Shown here: piece by piece, positions 35,698 to 44,114 of the stretch
How positions within the stretch are numbered: position 1 is the stretch's first letter
How the letters are laid out: the number at the start of each line of letters is the position of its first letter
DNA from: Vibrio sp. JC009
GTDB taxonomy: Bacteria > Pseudomonadota > Gammaproteobacteria > Enterobacterales > Vibrionaceae
Assembly (NCBI RefSeq): GCF_029016485.1
Contig: NZ_CP092106.1
Location: 2,542,001 to 2,606,000 of the forward strand
Direction of reading: 5' to 3'
Length of the DNA stretch: 64,000 nucleotides
Made by a program: the position numbers and the translations under genes
The notes under the pieces: model-generated
Seen by the model: the letters and a program-made list of their open reading frames with translations, nothing else
Databases searched by the model: none
Told to the model about the DNA's origin: nothing

Positions 35698-38600
35698 CTA
35701 CTTCTCTTCTGTGCTTCCCATATACTCTTCAATATCTTTACTGTGCGCTAAGGCGTTTAGTAATACACTTTGTGCATGTTGCAAAAGCTGTACGGATAAG
35801 GCTTCATTCCACTCAGGCCAGACCCGAGCAATATAGCTGTCCCGGCCTTCACCGCTGAAGTTATAGCCATCGTTAAAGGCTTTTTCCATTTTGCTAATCT
35901 CATCACCCTTTCCGCTCATCAAGGCTTCCGCTCCCGCCAGAACTGTTTTAGGAAAATAAGCTAACGGCTGATTCATACCCTCAAAGTAAAGCTCAACCAG
36001 GTGCTGTAAATAGACACCCGCTGACACAGAGTCAACCGGAAGCAGCACTTGATGCTGAATACCTTTGGCAGGATCCAGGCCGATTAAATGAGTTACCTTT
36101 GACTGAGCACTTACCGACATACAAAGGTGATCAATCCAGGCTGACAGCCAGTCCTGAGAGCGGATTTTGCCGCTGCGGTAACGAACCATTCCCGCCTGGT
36201 ACTGACCGGATAACCAGCCGGTCAGCTGACAGCTTTTCTCCCTGCCTGCCGGTGTTATCTGAATATCCACCTCAATATCTTCCGCCGGGCTTTGGGTAAT
36301 AAAGCTAAGCTCTTGCAGCAGTGCTGCGGCCTTTTCCTTGCCGGCTTCAAACTCAATATCACCAAAAGCGCCCACGGGAAGCACACCGACGGCTTTCTGA
36401 TGCCGGATAAAACGCTCAGTTTCAGACTCTTCACTCTCGCCGGAGGATCTTGCCTCAAGCAATGTTTCCAGCAATGAATCGCGCAGCTTATAACTTTCCA
36501 GTCCATTTAAAACAAACGGCTCTTCATCTTCCTGCTGCTCGGCGGCATAGGCAAAATTTACCTTCAGGCGACGGTTAAAAAAGTACTGAACCGGCAGTCT
36601 CCAGAAGCGGTGCAGCTCTGTCAGCGGCAGCTCCATCTGAGTATCCGCTTCCTGCCAGATATCTTCCAGAGGCTGAATAAAGGGTTTACGCGACTGGCCT
36701 TTTTCATTCACCACAGGCAGCCATTCGCTGGCATAACTTGGCATCTCTGCGCTAAAGGCTGACTCACTAAAGGGCACCATTGGATGAAAATGCTCAAGCC
36801 AGCTTTTTACACTTGCTGCAGAGTCATCTGCAGGCAGGCTTTCATCACCCTCAAAACAAAAGTTCTCAGCACAATAATCAATAAGTTCCGAGACCAGAAT
36901 GGAAGGAACCCGCTCACTGTTATCCTGAATAGAACGACCAACATAACTGATATAGAGACTCTCTTGCGCGGACAACAAAGCTTCAAGGAACAGGTATCTG
37001 TCATCATCGCGTCTTGAACGGTCACCGGGTATTGCTCTTTCGTTCATCAGGTCAAATCCGTCTTTAGGCATAGAGCGCGGATAAACGCCATCGTTCATTC
37101 CAAGCAGGCAAACCACCTTAAAAGGAATGGAGCGCATCGGCATAAGAGTACAGAAGTTTACCTGCCCGGCTAAGAAACGCTGGCTTACTCTGCTGCCGGA
37201 AAGTTTGTCTTTAAAATACTGGCAGATGACCGGAGGTGAAATCTCCTGCCCAAAACGGGCCTCTTCCAGCTGTTCACCCAGCCTTTGCAGAATGTCTCTG
37301 ATGGTTTTCAGAGAAACCTCACCGTCCAGATCTACTTCAAAGAAGTCTTCAAGAAGATTCAGAATATTAAACTGCCAGTCAGAAAAGCTCTGAGTACGGT
37401 CAAGGGACTCACGGTAATGCTTAATGGTGGAAATATAGTGAGCCAGCTTTCCGGCCAGATCAGCATCCAGCCCCTGCACTTCGTTATATGGCGCTACCGG
37501 ACCGGACCCGGCTTCAAACAGTCCGCTTTCCGGGCTCATAGCATAGCCAAGCAGCATTCTTTCAATGCCGAACAGCCAGTGATTCTGCTCAGCATCCGGC
37601 AGTCCGAAGTCTGAGGCGGTTTTGTTATCCAGCCCCCAGCGAATACCAGACTCTTCCACCCAGAGTCTGGCGCGCTCAAAGTCTGTTTCATCCAGAGCAT
37701 AGTTTTTCAGAACTTCCGGGATTTCCAGAAGTTCCAGTAGCTCAGAGGAAGTACAGCGGCTTTCAGGCAACATCAGAATATTGATAAATGCTGAGAGTAA
37801 CGGGCTCTCTTCTGCAGACGTGCGGTCAGAAATAGAATAGGGAATATAGCGCTCACCCGGCGCATTACCAAACACCGCCTGAATAGCCGGGCTGTAGGCA
37901 TTGATATCCGCCACCATGACTATGATGTCTCTTGGCTTTAGCTCAGGTTCCCGGTCAAACATTGCCAGCAGGTTGTCATGCAGCACTTCCACCTCGCGCA
38001 TGGGGCTATGGCACCCATGCAGCACCAGTGAGTGATCGTTTTTGCTGATAACGTTTTTATGTTTGCTGGAATCAAGATTCTGATCATCCTGCCGCTCTTC
38101 AAGCTCAAGAATATCGGCCTGAATCTGATGCAGCAGTGAGTCTCTGTTGATATCCACAAAGGCTTCGATTTCATTGGATTCCAGTTGCGACAGCAGATAA
38201 AGATTATCCCTGCCCAGTTTACCCATGGAGGCCAACAGGCTGTTTCCAACCACATCTGCATGCAGCTCATCTCTGACATTATCTTCCACAGAGCCTTTTA
38301 GCTGAGTAGTTTCACCTTTCGGAACATGATGATCCTTTTGCAGCTCAAGGTGTTGTCTGTGCCGGTTTGCCAGCCTTGCCAGATACTTGCGATCCCTGAC
38401 ATCACCCCAGTAATAACGGCTTGGGTTAGTAAACATCAGGTGGACATCCATATGCTCACCCAGGGCTTTCAGTGCATCGGTATATCTTGGCGGCAGAGCT
38501 GAAATACCGAAGACAAAAAGTCGTTCCGGCAGCCCTTCAAAGGTGTGAGTATAGCTGGTCAGGCTGTCTATAAAATGCTCGTAAAGATTGGCTCTGTGAT

Positions 38601-39150
38601 ACTGCGGCTGACCCAGCGCAACAGTGTGATCGTAAAGTGCCTGCCATAAAACCGGCTGCCATGGCTGCTCATCTCCAAGTTCAGGAACTGCCTCTCCCTG
38701 CTCCCAGGTTGCAATCCACTCAGGGCGGTACACCAGATAACCGTCAAAGATATCGGCAATTTTTTCCGACAGCTGATAAAGCTTGGAACCATCGTCGTCA
38801 TCCTGAAGATACTGCTTAAGCGGAGCAAAAGCCTCTTGTTCCAGATGCTGCGGAATAAGCTGCATCAGCTTCCACGCCATGGACTCTTTGTTAAATGCAC
38901 TTCGCTTTGGCACATCATCCAGAACCTGGACAAACATATCCCAGATAAAAGTAGCCGGAAGCGGAAAATCAATATTCGCCGCAACACCCAACTCCTTCGC
39001 CAGCTCAATCTTCAGCCATTGCGACATTCCGGGACTCTGCACCAGAATAAGTTCTTTGTCGAACGGGTTACTAAGAGGATTAGAACGAATCAGTTCCACC
39101 AGAAGTGATTTAAGAATATCTATCTGATTTGAGTGATAAACGGTAAACAA
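35698..39150 (-). CDS. recC: Exodeoxyribonuclease V gamma subunit
   Basis: A 1150-residue Chi-recognition subunit. The N-terminus MFTVYHSNQIDILKSLLVELIRSNP and LVQSPGMSQWLKIELAKELGVAANIDFPLPATFIWDMF are typical RecC. Later segments include HGCHSPMREVEVLHDNLL, VCLLGMNDGVYPR and RSRRDDDRYLFLEALLSAQESLYISYVGRS. It lacks a working Walker A, as expected for RecC. Slightly longer than the E. coli protein. Upstream is the palindromic element B. Confidence 0.96.
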   Translation of the reverse strand: MFTVYHSNQIDILKSLLVELIRSNPLSNPFDKELILVQSPGMSQWLKIELAKELGVAANIDFPLPATFIWDMFVQVLDDVPKRSAFNKESMAWKLMQLIPQHLEQEAFAPLKQYLQDDDDGSKLYQLSEKIADIFDGYLVYRPEWIATWEQGEAVPELGDEQPWQPVLWQALYDHTVALGQPQYHRANLYEHFIDSLTSYTHTFEGLPERLFVFGISALPPRYTDALKALGEHMDVHLMFTNPSRYYWGDVRDRKYLARLANRHRQHLELQKDHHVPKGETTQLKGSVEDNVRDELHADVVGNSLLASMGKLGRDNLYLLSQLESNEIEAFVDINRDSLLHQIQADILELEERQDDQNLDSSKHKNVISKNDHSLVLHGCHSPMREVEVLHDNLLAMFDREPELKPRDIIVMVADINAYSPAIQAVFGNAPGERYIPYSISDRTSAEESPLLSAFINILMLPESRCTSSELLELLEIPEVLKNYALDETDFERARLWVEESGIRWGLDNKTASDFGLPDAEQNHWLFGIERMLLGYAMSPESGLFEAGSGPVAPYNEVQGLDADLAGKLAHYISTIKHYRESLDRTQSFSDWQFNILNLLEDFFEVDLDGEVSLKTIRDILQRLGEQLEEARFGQEISPPVICQYFKDKLSGSRVSQRFLAGQVNFCTLMPMRSIPFKVVCLLGMNDGVYPRSMPKDGFDLMNERAIPGDRSRRDDDRYLFLEALLSAQESLYISYVGRSIQDNSERVPSILVSELIDYCAENFCFEGDESLPADDSAASVKSWLEHFHPMVPFSESAFSAEMPSYASEWLPVVNEKGQSRKPFIQPLEDIWQEADTQMELPLTELHRFWRLPVQYFFNRRLKVNFAYAAEQQEDEEPFVLNGLESYKLRDSLLETLLEARSSGESEESETERFIRHQKAVGVLPVGAFGDIEFEAGKEKAAALLQELSFITQSPAEDIEVDIQITPAGREKSCQLTGWLSGQYQAGMVRYRSGKIRSQDWLSAWIDHLCMSVSAQSKVTHLIGLDPAKGIQHQVLLPVDSVSAGVYLQHLVELYFEGMNQPLAYFPKTVLAGAEALMSGKGDEISKMEKAFNDGYNFSGEGRDSYIARVWPEWNEALSVQLLQHAQSVLLNALAHSKDIEEYMGSTEEK

Positions 39151-39235
39151 GGCGCACCTTCAGAAGTTGGCAATTTTGATTTCCAGAATAACATAACTCT
39201 ATATTAATACTCAGATTAATCCAGCTTTCGAACCT

Positions 39236-39344
39236 GTATCAGTAAGCAGGTATCGAACACAGACACGCATAAATACATCCATGTAGCTCGATCTCGCCAT
39301 CCCTGGCGAGGACGGTCTGCTTATCGATACCAGCTCACTGATAC
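39236..39344 (-). repeat. Palindromic element B (about 109 bp) with internal hairpins
   Basis: Arms 39236-39255 and 39325-39344 pair over 20 bases with two deviations: a G-U wobble on the minus strand and one U-U. An inner CAGAC/GTCTG pair (39260-39264 with 39315-39319) extends the stem. Inside are TACATCCATGTA (39274-39285) and the hairpin CTCGCC-ATCCCT-GGCGAG (39293-39310). Arm sequence differs from elements A and C, but the central segment ACGCATAAATACATCCATGT is identical to that of C. Confidence 0.8.
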
Positions 39345-39411
39345 CCCACCTCCTGCAGCCCCATAGCCCTCCCCCCCCCATAACCCAAAATCCCCCGCAA
39401 CCTGCAACCCA
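39345..39411. repeat. C-rich module attached to palindrome B
   Basis: Includes nine consecutive C (39371-39379), CATAACCC and GCAACCTGCAACCC. The same order (CATAACCC, then CCCCGCAACCTGCAACC) follows palindrome C, so the two palindromes share a flank as well as a core. Confidence 0.6.
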
Positions 39412-39441
39412 AAGGATGATCTAGACAACCCCCACCAAAAC

Positions 39442-39457
39442 CTGTATAAACAACCAG
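39442..39457 (+). promoter_or_regulatory. LexA (SOS) box of yebG
   Basis: CTGTATAAACAACCAG fits CTGT-N8-ACAG with one mismatch, 32 bases upstream of the yebG start. YebG is a known LexA target in E. coli. Confidence 0.65.
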
Positions 39458-39489
39458 TAACTAATAAACACAATTTTCGAGGAATAACC

Positions 39490-39789
39490 ATGGCTGTAAT
39501 CGTCAAGTACGTGGTGGAACGCAATGGAGAAGAAAAGATGACTTTTACCTCTAAAGCTGAAGCTGACGCTTATGACAAGATGTTGGATATGGCAGATGAG
39601 CTGTTTGAACTGATTGGTAAGAGCGAGCTTATTGAAGATGAAGGCAAGCAGGAAGAGCTGTCACTATTCCTTGCGCAAAACAAAGAAGAAGTCCTGTACG
39701 CTCTGGGCGCAAAACGCAAACCCGCCCCAAAGAAACCTAAAAAGGTTGAAGCAGTAGAAGACGAGCCAAAAGAAGAAGACGCAGCCTAA
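39490..39789 (+). CDS. yebG: SOS-induced protein YebG
   Basis: A 99-residue protein starting MAVIVKYVVERNGEEKMTFTSKAEADAYDKMLD, the YebG signature, with a lysine/proline-rich then acidic tail (KPAPKKPKKVEAVEDEPKEED). Ribosome site CGAGGAA. It is DNA-damage inducible in E. coli; a near-consensus LexA box lies upstream here. Molecular role not established. Confidence 0.93.
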   Translation: MAVIVKYVVERNGEEKMTFTSKAEADAYDKMLDMADELFELIGKSELIEDEGKQEELSLFLAQNKEEVLYALGAKRKPAPKKPKKVEAVEDEPKEEDAA

Positions 39790-39822
39790 CCGCAGAGTGT
39801 GCACGCGTTAACTCTGGTGTCT

Positions 39823-39928
39823 GGAGCAGTGACGGCATAATATTTCAGGGACGCATAAATACATCCATGTAGCTTCAACTTGCCTTCCCTGGCAAGTAGA
39901 CCCTGAAATATCATACCGCCACTACTCC
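39823..39928 (-). repeat. Palindromic element C (106 bp) with internal hairpins
   Basis: The 28-base arms 39823-39850 and 39901-39928 pair with four deviations, all G-U wobbles if read as minus-strand RNA. Inside are TACATCCATGTA (39859-39870) and the hairpin ACTTGCC-TTCCCT-GGCAAGT (39879-39898). Part of the outer arm (TAATATTTCA) is shared with element A. Confidence 0.85.
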
Positions 39929-39990
39929 CCCCATAACCCCATAACCCCATAACCCACAATACCCCGCAACCTGCAACCTGCAACCCACCC
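39929..39990. repeat. CCATAACC repeats and C-rich module attached to palindrome C
   Basis: Three exact CCATAACC units (39931-39954), the reverse complement of the GGTTATGG unit at 25297, then ACAATACCCCGCAACC and two CTGCAACC units. The layout parallels the flank of palindrome B. Confidence 0.75.
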
Positions 39991-40161
39991 CATTTTCTTT
40001 TCACCGAAACATATCGCCAAAAAGACAACCCATATCATTTAGCAGACTTTATCCGTTTTTCCCCTTTTATCTGCGAATAACTCTCATTATGATGCTTAGC
40101 AACAGACAACAGGGACTTCCCTGATACCTCAAACGAATAACAACCCGGAGATATGTAAATC

Positions 40162-41193
40162 ATGGCTAACTTCTCTCTTGCATTCGGTAGCGCAACTAAA
40201 AACCGTGACGGCAAAATCATCGAAGCATTCTTCCCTGCTCCAGTTCTTAACCCATCTGACGCGCTGGTTGAAGCAGTTGCAAACGTTGCAGGTTACGAAG
40301 GTGGAAACCAGGCAATCGAAGTATCTGCAGCAACAGCAGCAGAACTTGCGACAGCGTTCGCAGCGAACGCAGATGTGGCAAACGCTTCTTTTGCTGAAAA
40401 AGCAGCTAACTCTGAGCAGCCACTGGTTCTGGTTATCCTTGCAACTGATGAGAAGCCACAATCCATTGCTGAAGGCTTCCTGAAGCTACAACTTATCTCT
40501 AACCGTCTGGTTCAGCCACACGGCACAGTGCTTGACGGCATCTTTGGTCTTCTGCACAACATCGCATGGACAAACGAAGGCCCAATCGACCTTCCTGAAC
40601 TGGCAGACCGTCAAATCGAAGCTCGCCTTGCCGGCCGCGCACTAACTGTAGATTGCGTAGACAAGTTCCCTAAAATGGTGGACTACGTGGTACCTGCAGG
40701 CGTTCGTATCGCTGATACTTCTCGTGTACGTCTTGGTGCTCACGTTGGTGAAGGCACAACAGTTATGCACGAAGGCTTTATCAACTTCAATGCAGGTACA
40801 ACCGGCGTAAGCATGGTTGAAGGCCGTATCTCTGCTGGTGTAGTTGTTGGTAACGGTTCAGATATCGGTGGTGGTGCATCTATCATGGGTACGCTGTCTG
40901 GTGGCGGTACTGTTGTCGTATCTATCGGCGAGAACAGCCTTCTGGGTGCAAACGCAGGTCTTGGCTTCCCGCTGGGCGACCGTTGTACTGTTGAATCAGG
41001 TCTGTACGTTACTGCGGGTTCTAAAGTGGCTATGCTGGATTCTACCGGTAAGCAGGTTGAAGTGGTTAAAGCTCGTGACCTTGCTGGCAAACCAGACCTT
41101 CTGTTCCGTCGTAACTCTGTTACCGGTCAGATTGAATGCCTGACTAACAAATCAGCGGTTGAGCTAAACAGCGAACTGCACAGCAACAACTAA
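40162..41193 (+). CDS. dapD: 2,3,4,5-tetrahydropyridine-2,6-dicarboxylate N-succinyltransferase
   Basis: A 343-residue enzyme of lysine/meso-diaminopimelate synthesis, which transfers succinate from succinyl-CoA. The length fits the longer DapD type of vibrios and pseudomonads rather than the 274-residue E. coli form. The C-terminal half is a left-handed beta-helix with hexapeptide repeats (RLGAHVGEGTTVMHEGFINF, GRISAGVVVGNGSDIGGGASIMGT). Strong codon bias suggests high expression. A terminator follows. Confidence 0.95.
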   Translation: MANFSLAFGSATKNRDGKIIEAFFPAPVLNPSDALVEAVANVAGYEGGNQAIEVSAATAAELATAFAANADVANASFAEKAANSEQPLVLVILATDEKPQSIAEGFLKLQLISNRLVQPHGTVLDGIFGLLHNIAWTNEGPIDLPELADRQIEARLAGRALTVDCVDKFPKMVDYVVPAGVRIADTSRVRLGAHVGEGTTVMHEGFINFNAGTTGVSMVEGRISAGVVVGNGSDIGGGASIMGTLSGGGTVVVSIGENSLLGANAGLGFPLGDRCTVESGLYVTAGSKVAMLDSTGKQVEVVKARDLAGKPDLLFRRNSVTGQIECLTNKSAVELNSELHSNN

Positions 41194-41220
41194 GCAAAAA
41201 GCTGCCAAACTAATTGATAC

Positions 41221-41255
41221 AAAGAGCCAACAGTTCACTCTGCTGGCTCTTTTTG
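41221..41255 (+). terminator. Rho-independent terminator of dapD
   Basis: AAAGAGCCA with TGGCTCTTT, and inner CAG/CTG pairs, followed by TTTTTG. Twenty-seven bases after dapD. Confidence 0.9.
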
Positions 41256-41350
41256 TATTGTATGGATTCTCAAAAACTCTCTCCTTTCCTGTCAATAAAC
41301 AGTATTTTTTCTTACTATTTCGGCTTCAGAGCAAGCCCAGTGAGTTTTAT

Positions 41351-42493
41351 ATGATATTGGAACACCAGTTAGCCCAGCAGATCGTCGACAGAACAATGGC
41401 GATTATCGGCAACAATATCAACGTAATGAATCATGCCGGTATCATTATTGGCAGTGGCGATACTCACCGAATCGGTCAGGTACACGATGGCGCACTGCTC
41501 GCTATCAAGCACGGGGACACCATTGAGCTTTCTGAAGACACCTGCCAGACCCTTAAAGGGGCAAAGCCCGGAATCAACCTTCTGCTGAAAAATCGCGGTG
41601 ATGTTATTGGCATTGTCGGTATTACCGGTGATCCGGAAATGATTCGCGGCTATGCCAATCTGGTCAAAATGACCGCTGAAATGATCGTCGAGCAGGCTGC
41701 ACTCATTGAACAGTTGCAGTGGGACAGGAGACATAAAGAAGAGTTTATTACCGCCTGGATCAAAGCCAAACTGAACTTTCAGGAGTTAAACAACTGGGCC
41801 TCCCGCCTGGAAATCGACCTGTCAAAACCCCGCATAGCCACTGTTATTGAGTTTTCATCGCAGAACCGGACCATCAACCAGCAAAAGATTCGTCAGGTGG
41901 TTGAACTGCTTGAATATCCGAAGAGGAATAATCTGGTGGCCGTACTTTCAATGAATGAAGTCGTCGTACTAAAACCATACCAGGATGGAGAAAACGAAGA
42001 CTTTCAGAAAGCAGAAAGTAAACGAATTGACAGCCTGATTGATCGGCTTCATCAAAACGGCATCTACAACGTACATGTGGGGCTGGGTAAATACTTCTCA
42101 GAACCAGCAAAAATGCACCTCTCTTATGAGAGTGCAAAACAGACTATCGAGTTTGGTAAAAAGTTAAATCCGAAAAACAATAAGCACCTTTTTGAAAACC
42201 ACCAGCTTCCAGTTCTTCTGGCGCCTTTAAACAGCACCTGGCAAGGTGAACAAATATGTACACCAATTCTAACGCTGATAAAGAAAGATAAATCCGGACA
42301 ACTGATAAAAACGCTCAAAGCACTCTTTGAGCATAACGGCAACCTCAAAGACTGCGCTAACTCACTGTTTATTCACAGAAACACACTGCGATACCGCTTA
42401 GATAAAATCGAAGAGATCACAAAAATATCACCTCATCACTTCGCCGGACTGGCAGAACTCTATATCGCGATCCAGATCAGCAAAAACTCCTAA
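41351..42493 (+). CDS. cdaR: CdaR-family sugar-diacid/glycerate-responsive regulator
   Basis: A 380-residue activator starting MILEHQLAQQIVDRTMAIIGNNINVMNHAG, the diacid-binding N-terminal domain (about residues 1-135). The C-terminal PucR-type helix-turn-helix is KTLKALFEHNGNLKDCANSLFIHRNTLRYRLDKIEEIT. In E. coli CdaR responds to glycerate, glucarate and galactarate. Start chosen at 41351; an upstream extension to 41258 overlaps the dapD terminator. It reads toward a GntP permease and glycerate kinase, which it likely controls. Confidence 0.9.
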   Translation: MILEHQLAQQIVDRTMAIIGNNINVMNHAGIIIGSGDTHRIGQVHDGALLAIKHGDTIELSEDTCQTLKGAKPGINLLLKNRGDVIGIVGITGDPEMIRGYANLVKMTAEMIVEQAALIEQLQWDRRHKEEFITAWIKAKLNFQELNNWASRLEIDLSKPRIATVIEFSSQNRTINQQKIRQVVELLEYPKRNNLVAVLSMNEVVVLKPYQDGENEDFQKAESKRIDSLIDRLHQNGIYNVHVGLGKYFSEPAKMHLSYESAKQTIEFGKKLNPKNNKHLFENHQLPVLLAPLNSTWQGEQICTPILTLIKKDKSGQLIKTLKALFEHNGNLKDCANSLFIHRNTLRYRLDKIEEITKISPHHFAGLAELYIAIQISKNS

Positions 42494-42495
42494 CT

Positions 42496-42513
42496 TTTGT
42501 GCAAACGCACAAA
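42496..42513. promoter_or_regulatory. Candidate CdaR operator
   Basis: TTTGTGC-AAAC-GCACAAA is a perfect 7-base inverted repeat three bases after the cdaR stop and 160 bases upstream of the permease gene. Position makes CdaR the best candidate binder; the consensus was not checked. Confidence 0.5.
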
Positions 42514-42672
42514 TTCGATATGAATTCTTATTGAAAATTTTGTCAATTCGCCCGAGGGAATTCTCTCTCGGACACAAGATAATAATTATGAAGTCTGAAT
42601 CCGGTAGTTAATATCCTTCAGGCAAAAATAAAAAAATTATTAAAAATAGTCCTCACTAATATGGAGTGAAAC

Positions 42673-44025
42673 ATGAGTCTTATCCTGATCTTATTAGGTG
42701 TGATAGCGTTTATCGTACTCGCTACTGCCAAATTTAAGCTACACCCATTCCTTGCGCTAATCATTGCTGCATACCTGTCTGCTTTTGCCTATGGCCTGCC
42801 TTCCGCAACTATAGCGAAAACTATAGCAGGCGGCTTTGGTGGTATTCTTGGCTATATCGGTCTGGTAATCGTACTGGGTACTATCATTGGTATTATCCTT
42901 GAGAAAAGTGGTGCTGCGATCACCATGGCTGACAGTGTGATTAAAGTGCTCGGTGACCGATTCCCGACGCTGACTATGAGCATCATCGGCTACATCGTAT
43001 CTGTTCCTGTTTTCTGTGACTCCGGCTACGTTATCCTCAACTCTTTAAAAGAGTCACTGGCAAAACGCCTTAACACCTCAAGCGTTGCGATGAGCGTAGC
43101 ACTGGCTACCGGTCTGTATGCGACACACACCTTTGTTCCACCAACACCAGGACCGATTGCCGCAGCTGGTAACCTTGGCCTTGAGTCTAACCTTGGTCTT
43201 GTTATCGGTATCGGTATCTTCGTTGCTGCAACCGCTGCTATTGCCGGTATGCTATGGGCGAACCGCTTTAAAAATATCGACCCTGACAATGTAGAAGAAG
43301 GCGAAGAGCTGCATCAGGATTGGAAAAAACTGAAGGAAGGCTACGGTGAGCTGCCAACTGCAAGTCAGGCATTCGCACCAATCTTTGTGCCAATCCTGCT
43401 AATCTGCTTAGGCTCAATTGCAAACTTCCCAAGCGCCCCTCTTGGCAAAGGCATGCTGTTCGATATTCTGGTATTCTTCGGTAAGCCTCTGACTGCACTG
43501 ATTATCGGCCTGTTCCTTTCAATCCGTCTGCTTAAAACAGAAAATAAAGTTGCTGAGTTCAGCGAACGTATCAGCCAGGGTATCACCTCTGCTGCACCTA
43601 TCCTACTTATCACAGGTGCCGGTGGTGCATTCGGCGCGGTACTGAAAGCAACGCCTCTGGGTGAATACCTTGGTGCAACACTATCTGCTCTGGGTGTTGG
43701 TATCTTTATGCCATTTATTGTTGCTGCTGCACTTAAGTCTGCGCAGGGTTCATCAACCGTTGCTCTGGTAACCACCTCTGCACTTGTAGCTCCAATGCTG
43801 GCCCAGTTAGGTCTGGATACTGAAATGGGCCGAGTACTAACAGTAATGGCTATCGGTGCTGGTGCGATGACAGTATCGCACGCGAACGATAGCTTCTTCT
43901 GGGTAGTGTCTCAGTTCAGCCGTATGACAGTTGGTCTTGCTTACCGCGCACAAACCATGGCAACTCTGGTTCAGGGTGTCACCGCAATGACTCTGGTTTA
44001 TATCCTAAGCCTTGTTCTTCTTTAA
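42673..44025 (+). CDS. GntP-family permease (probable glycerate or sugar-acid importer)
   Basis: A 450-residue membrane protein with about 12 hydrophobic segments. GntP motifs are GFGGILGYIGLVIVLGTIIG, FCDSGYVILNSL, ATHTFVPPTPGPIAAAGNLG and AGAMTVSHANDSFFWVVSQFS. The family carries gluconate and related acids; the neighbouring glycerate kinase and CdaR regulator make D-glycerate the more likely substrate here. Ribosome site TGGAG. Two hairpins lie between it and the kinase. Confidence 0.88.
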   Translation: MSLILILLGVIAFIVLATAKFKLHPFLALIIAAYLSAFAYGLPSATIAKTIAGGFGGILGYIGLVIVLGTIIGIILEKSGAAITMADSVIKVLGDRFPTLTMSIIGYIVSVPVFCDSGYVILNSLKESLAKRLNTSSVAMSVALATGLYATHTFVPPTPGPIAAAGNLGLESNLGLVIGIGIFVAATAAIAGMLWANRFKNIDPDNVEEGEELHQDWKKLKEGYGELPTASQAFAPIFVPILLICLGSIANFPSAPLGKGMLFDILVFFGKPLTALIIGLFLSIRLLKTENKVAEFSERISQGITSAAPILLITGAGGAFGAVLKATPLGEYLGATLSALGVGIFMPFIVAAALKSAQGSSTVALVTTSALVAPMLAQLGLDTEMGRVLTVMAIGAGAMTVSHANDSFFWVVSQFSRMTVGLAYRAQTMATLVQGVTAMTLVYILSLVLL

Positions 44026-44033
44026 TATCGTCT

Positions 44034-44086
44034 TAGCTGATTTCTGATCAGCTATCCTGCTCCCTGGCCACCCTCCCCGGCCAGGG
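44034..44086 (+). other. Two consecutive hairpins between permease and glycerate kinase
   Basis: TAGCTGAT/ATCAGCTA (44034-44054) and CCCTGGCC/GGCCAGGG (44062-44086) are perfect 8-pair stems. No T-run follows, so they more likely set mRNA stability or partial read-through than full termination. Confidence 0.6.
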
Positions 44087-44114
44087 GGTTCCTTCAAACA
44101 AACGAGACAAATCT

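Larger units (their letters stand above)
39151..39489. other. recC-yebG divergent intergenic region
   Basis: A 339-base non-coding region with palindromic element B (39236-39344), a C-rich module (39345-39411) and a LexA-like box (39442-39457). It must contain the recC and yebG promoters. No ORF is supported. Confidence 0.7.
39790..40161. other. yebG-dapD intergenic region
   Basis: A 372-base region holding palindromic element C (39823-39928), three CCATAACC units and a C-rich module, then about 170 bases leading to dapD with a clear GGAGA ribosome site. An open frame on the minus strand over the repeats is a by-product of their composition. Confidence 0.65.

Noticed and set aside
35532..35732. 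66-codon minus frame between recC and recB
   Set aside because: Overlaps the end of recC and has no ribosome site; unlikely to be a gene.
39321..39524. Minus-strand frame over palindrome B and its flank
   Set aside because: Same reason as above, and it runs through the yebG promoter.
39786..40028. Minus-strand frame over palindrome C and the C-rich module
   Set aside because: Composition follows the repeats (GLWVMGLWGYG); no ribosome site. Non-coding repeat explains it.
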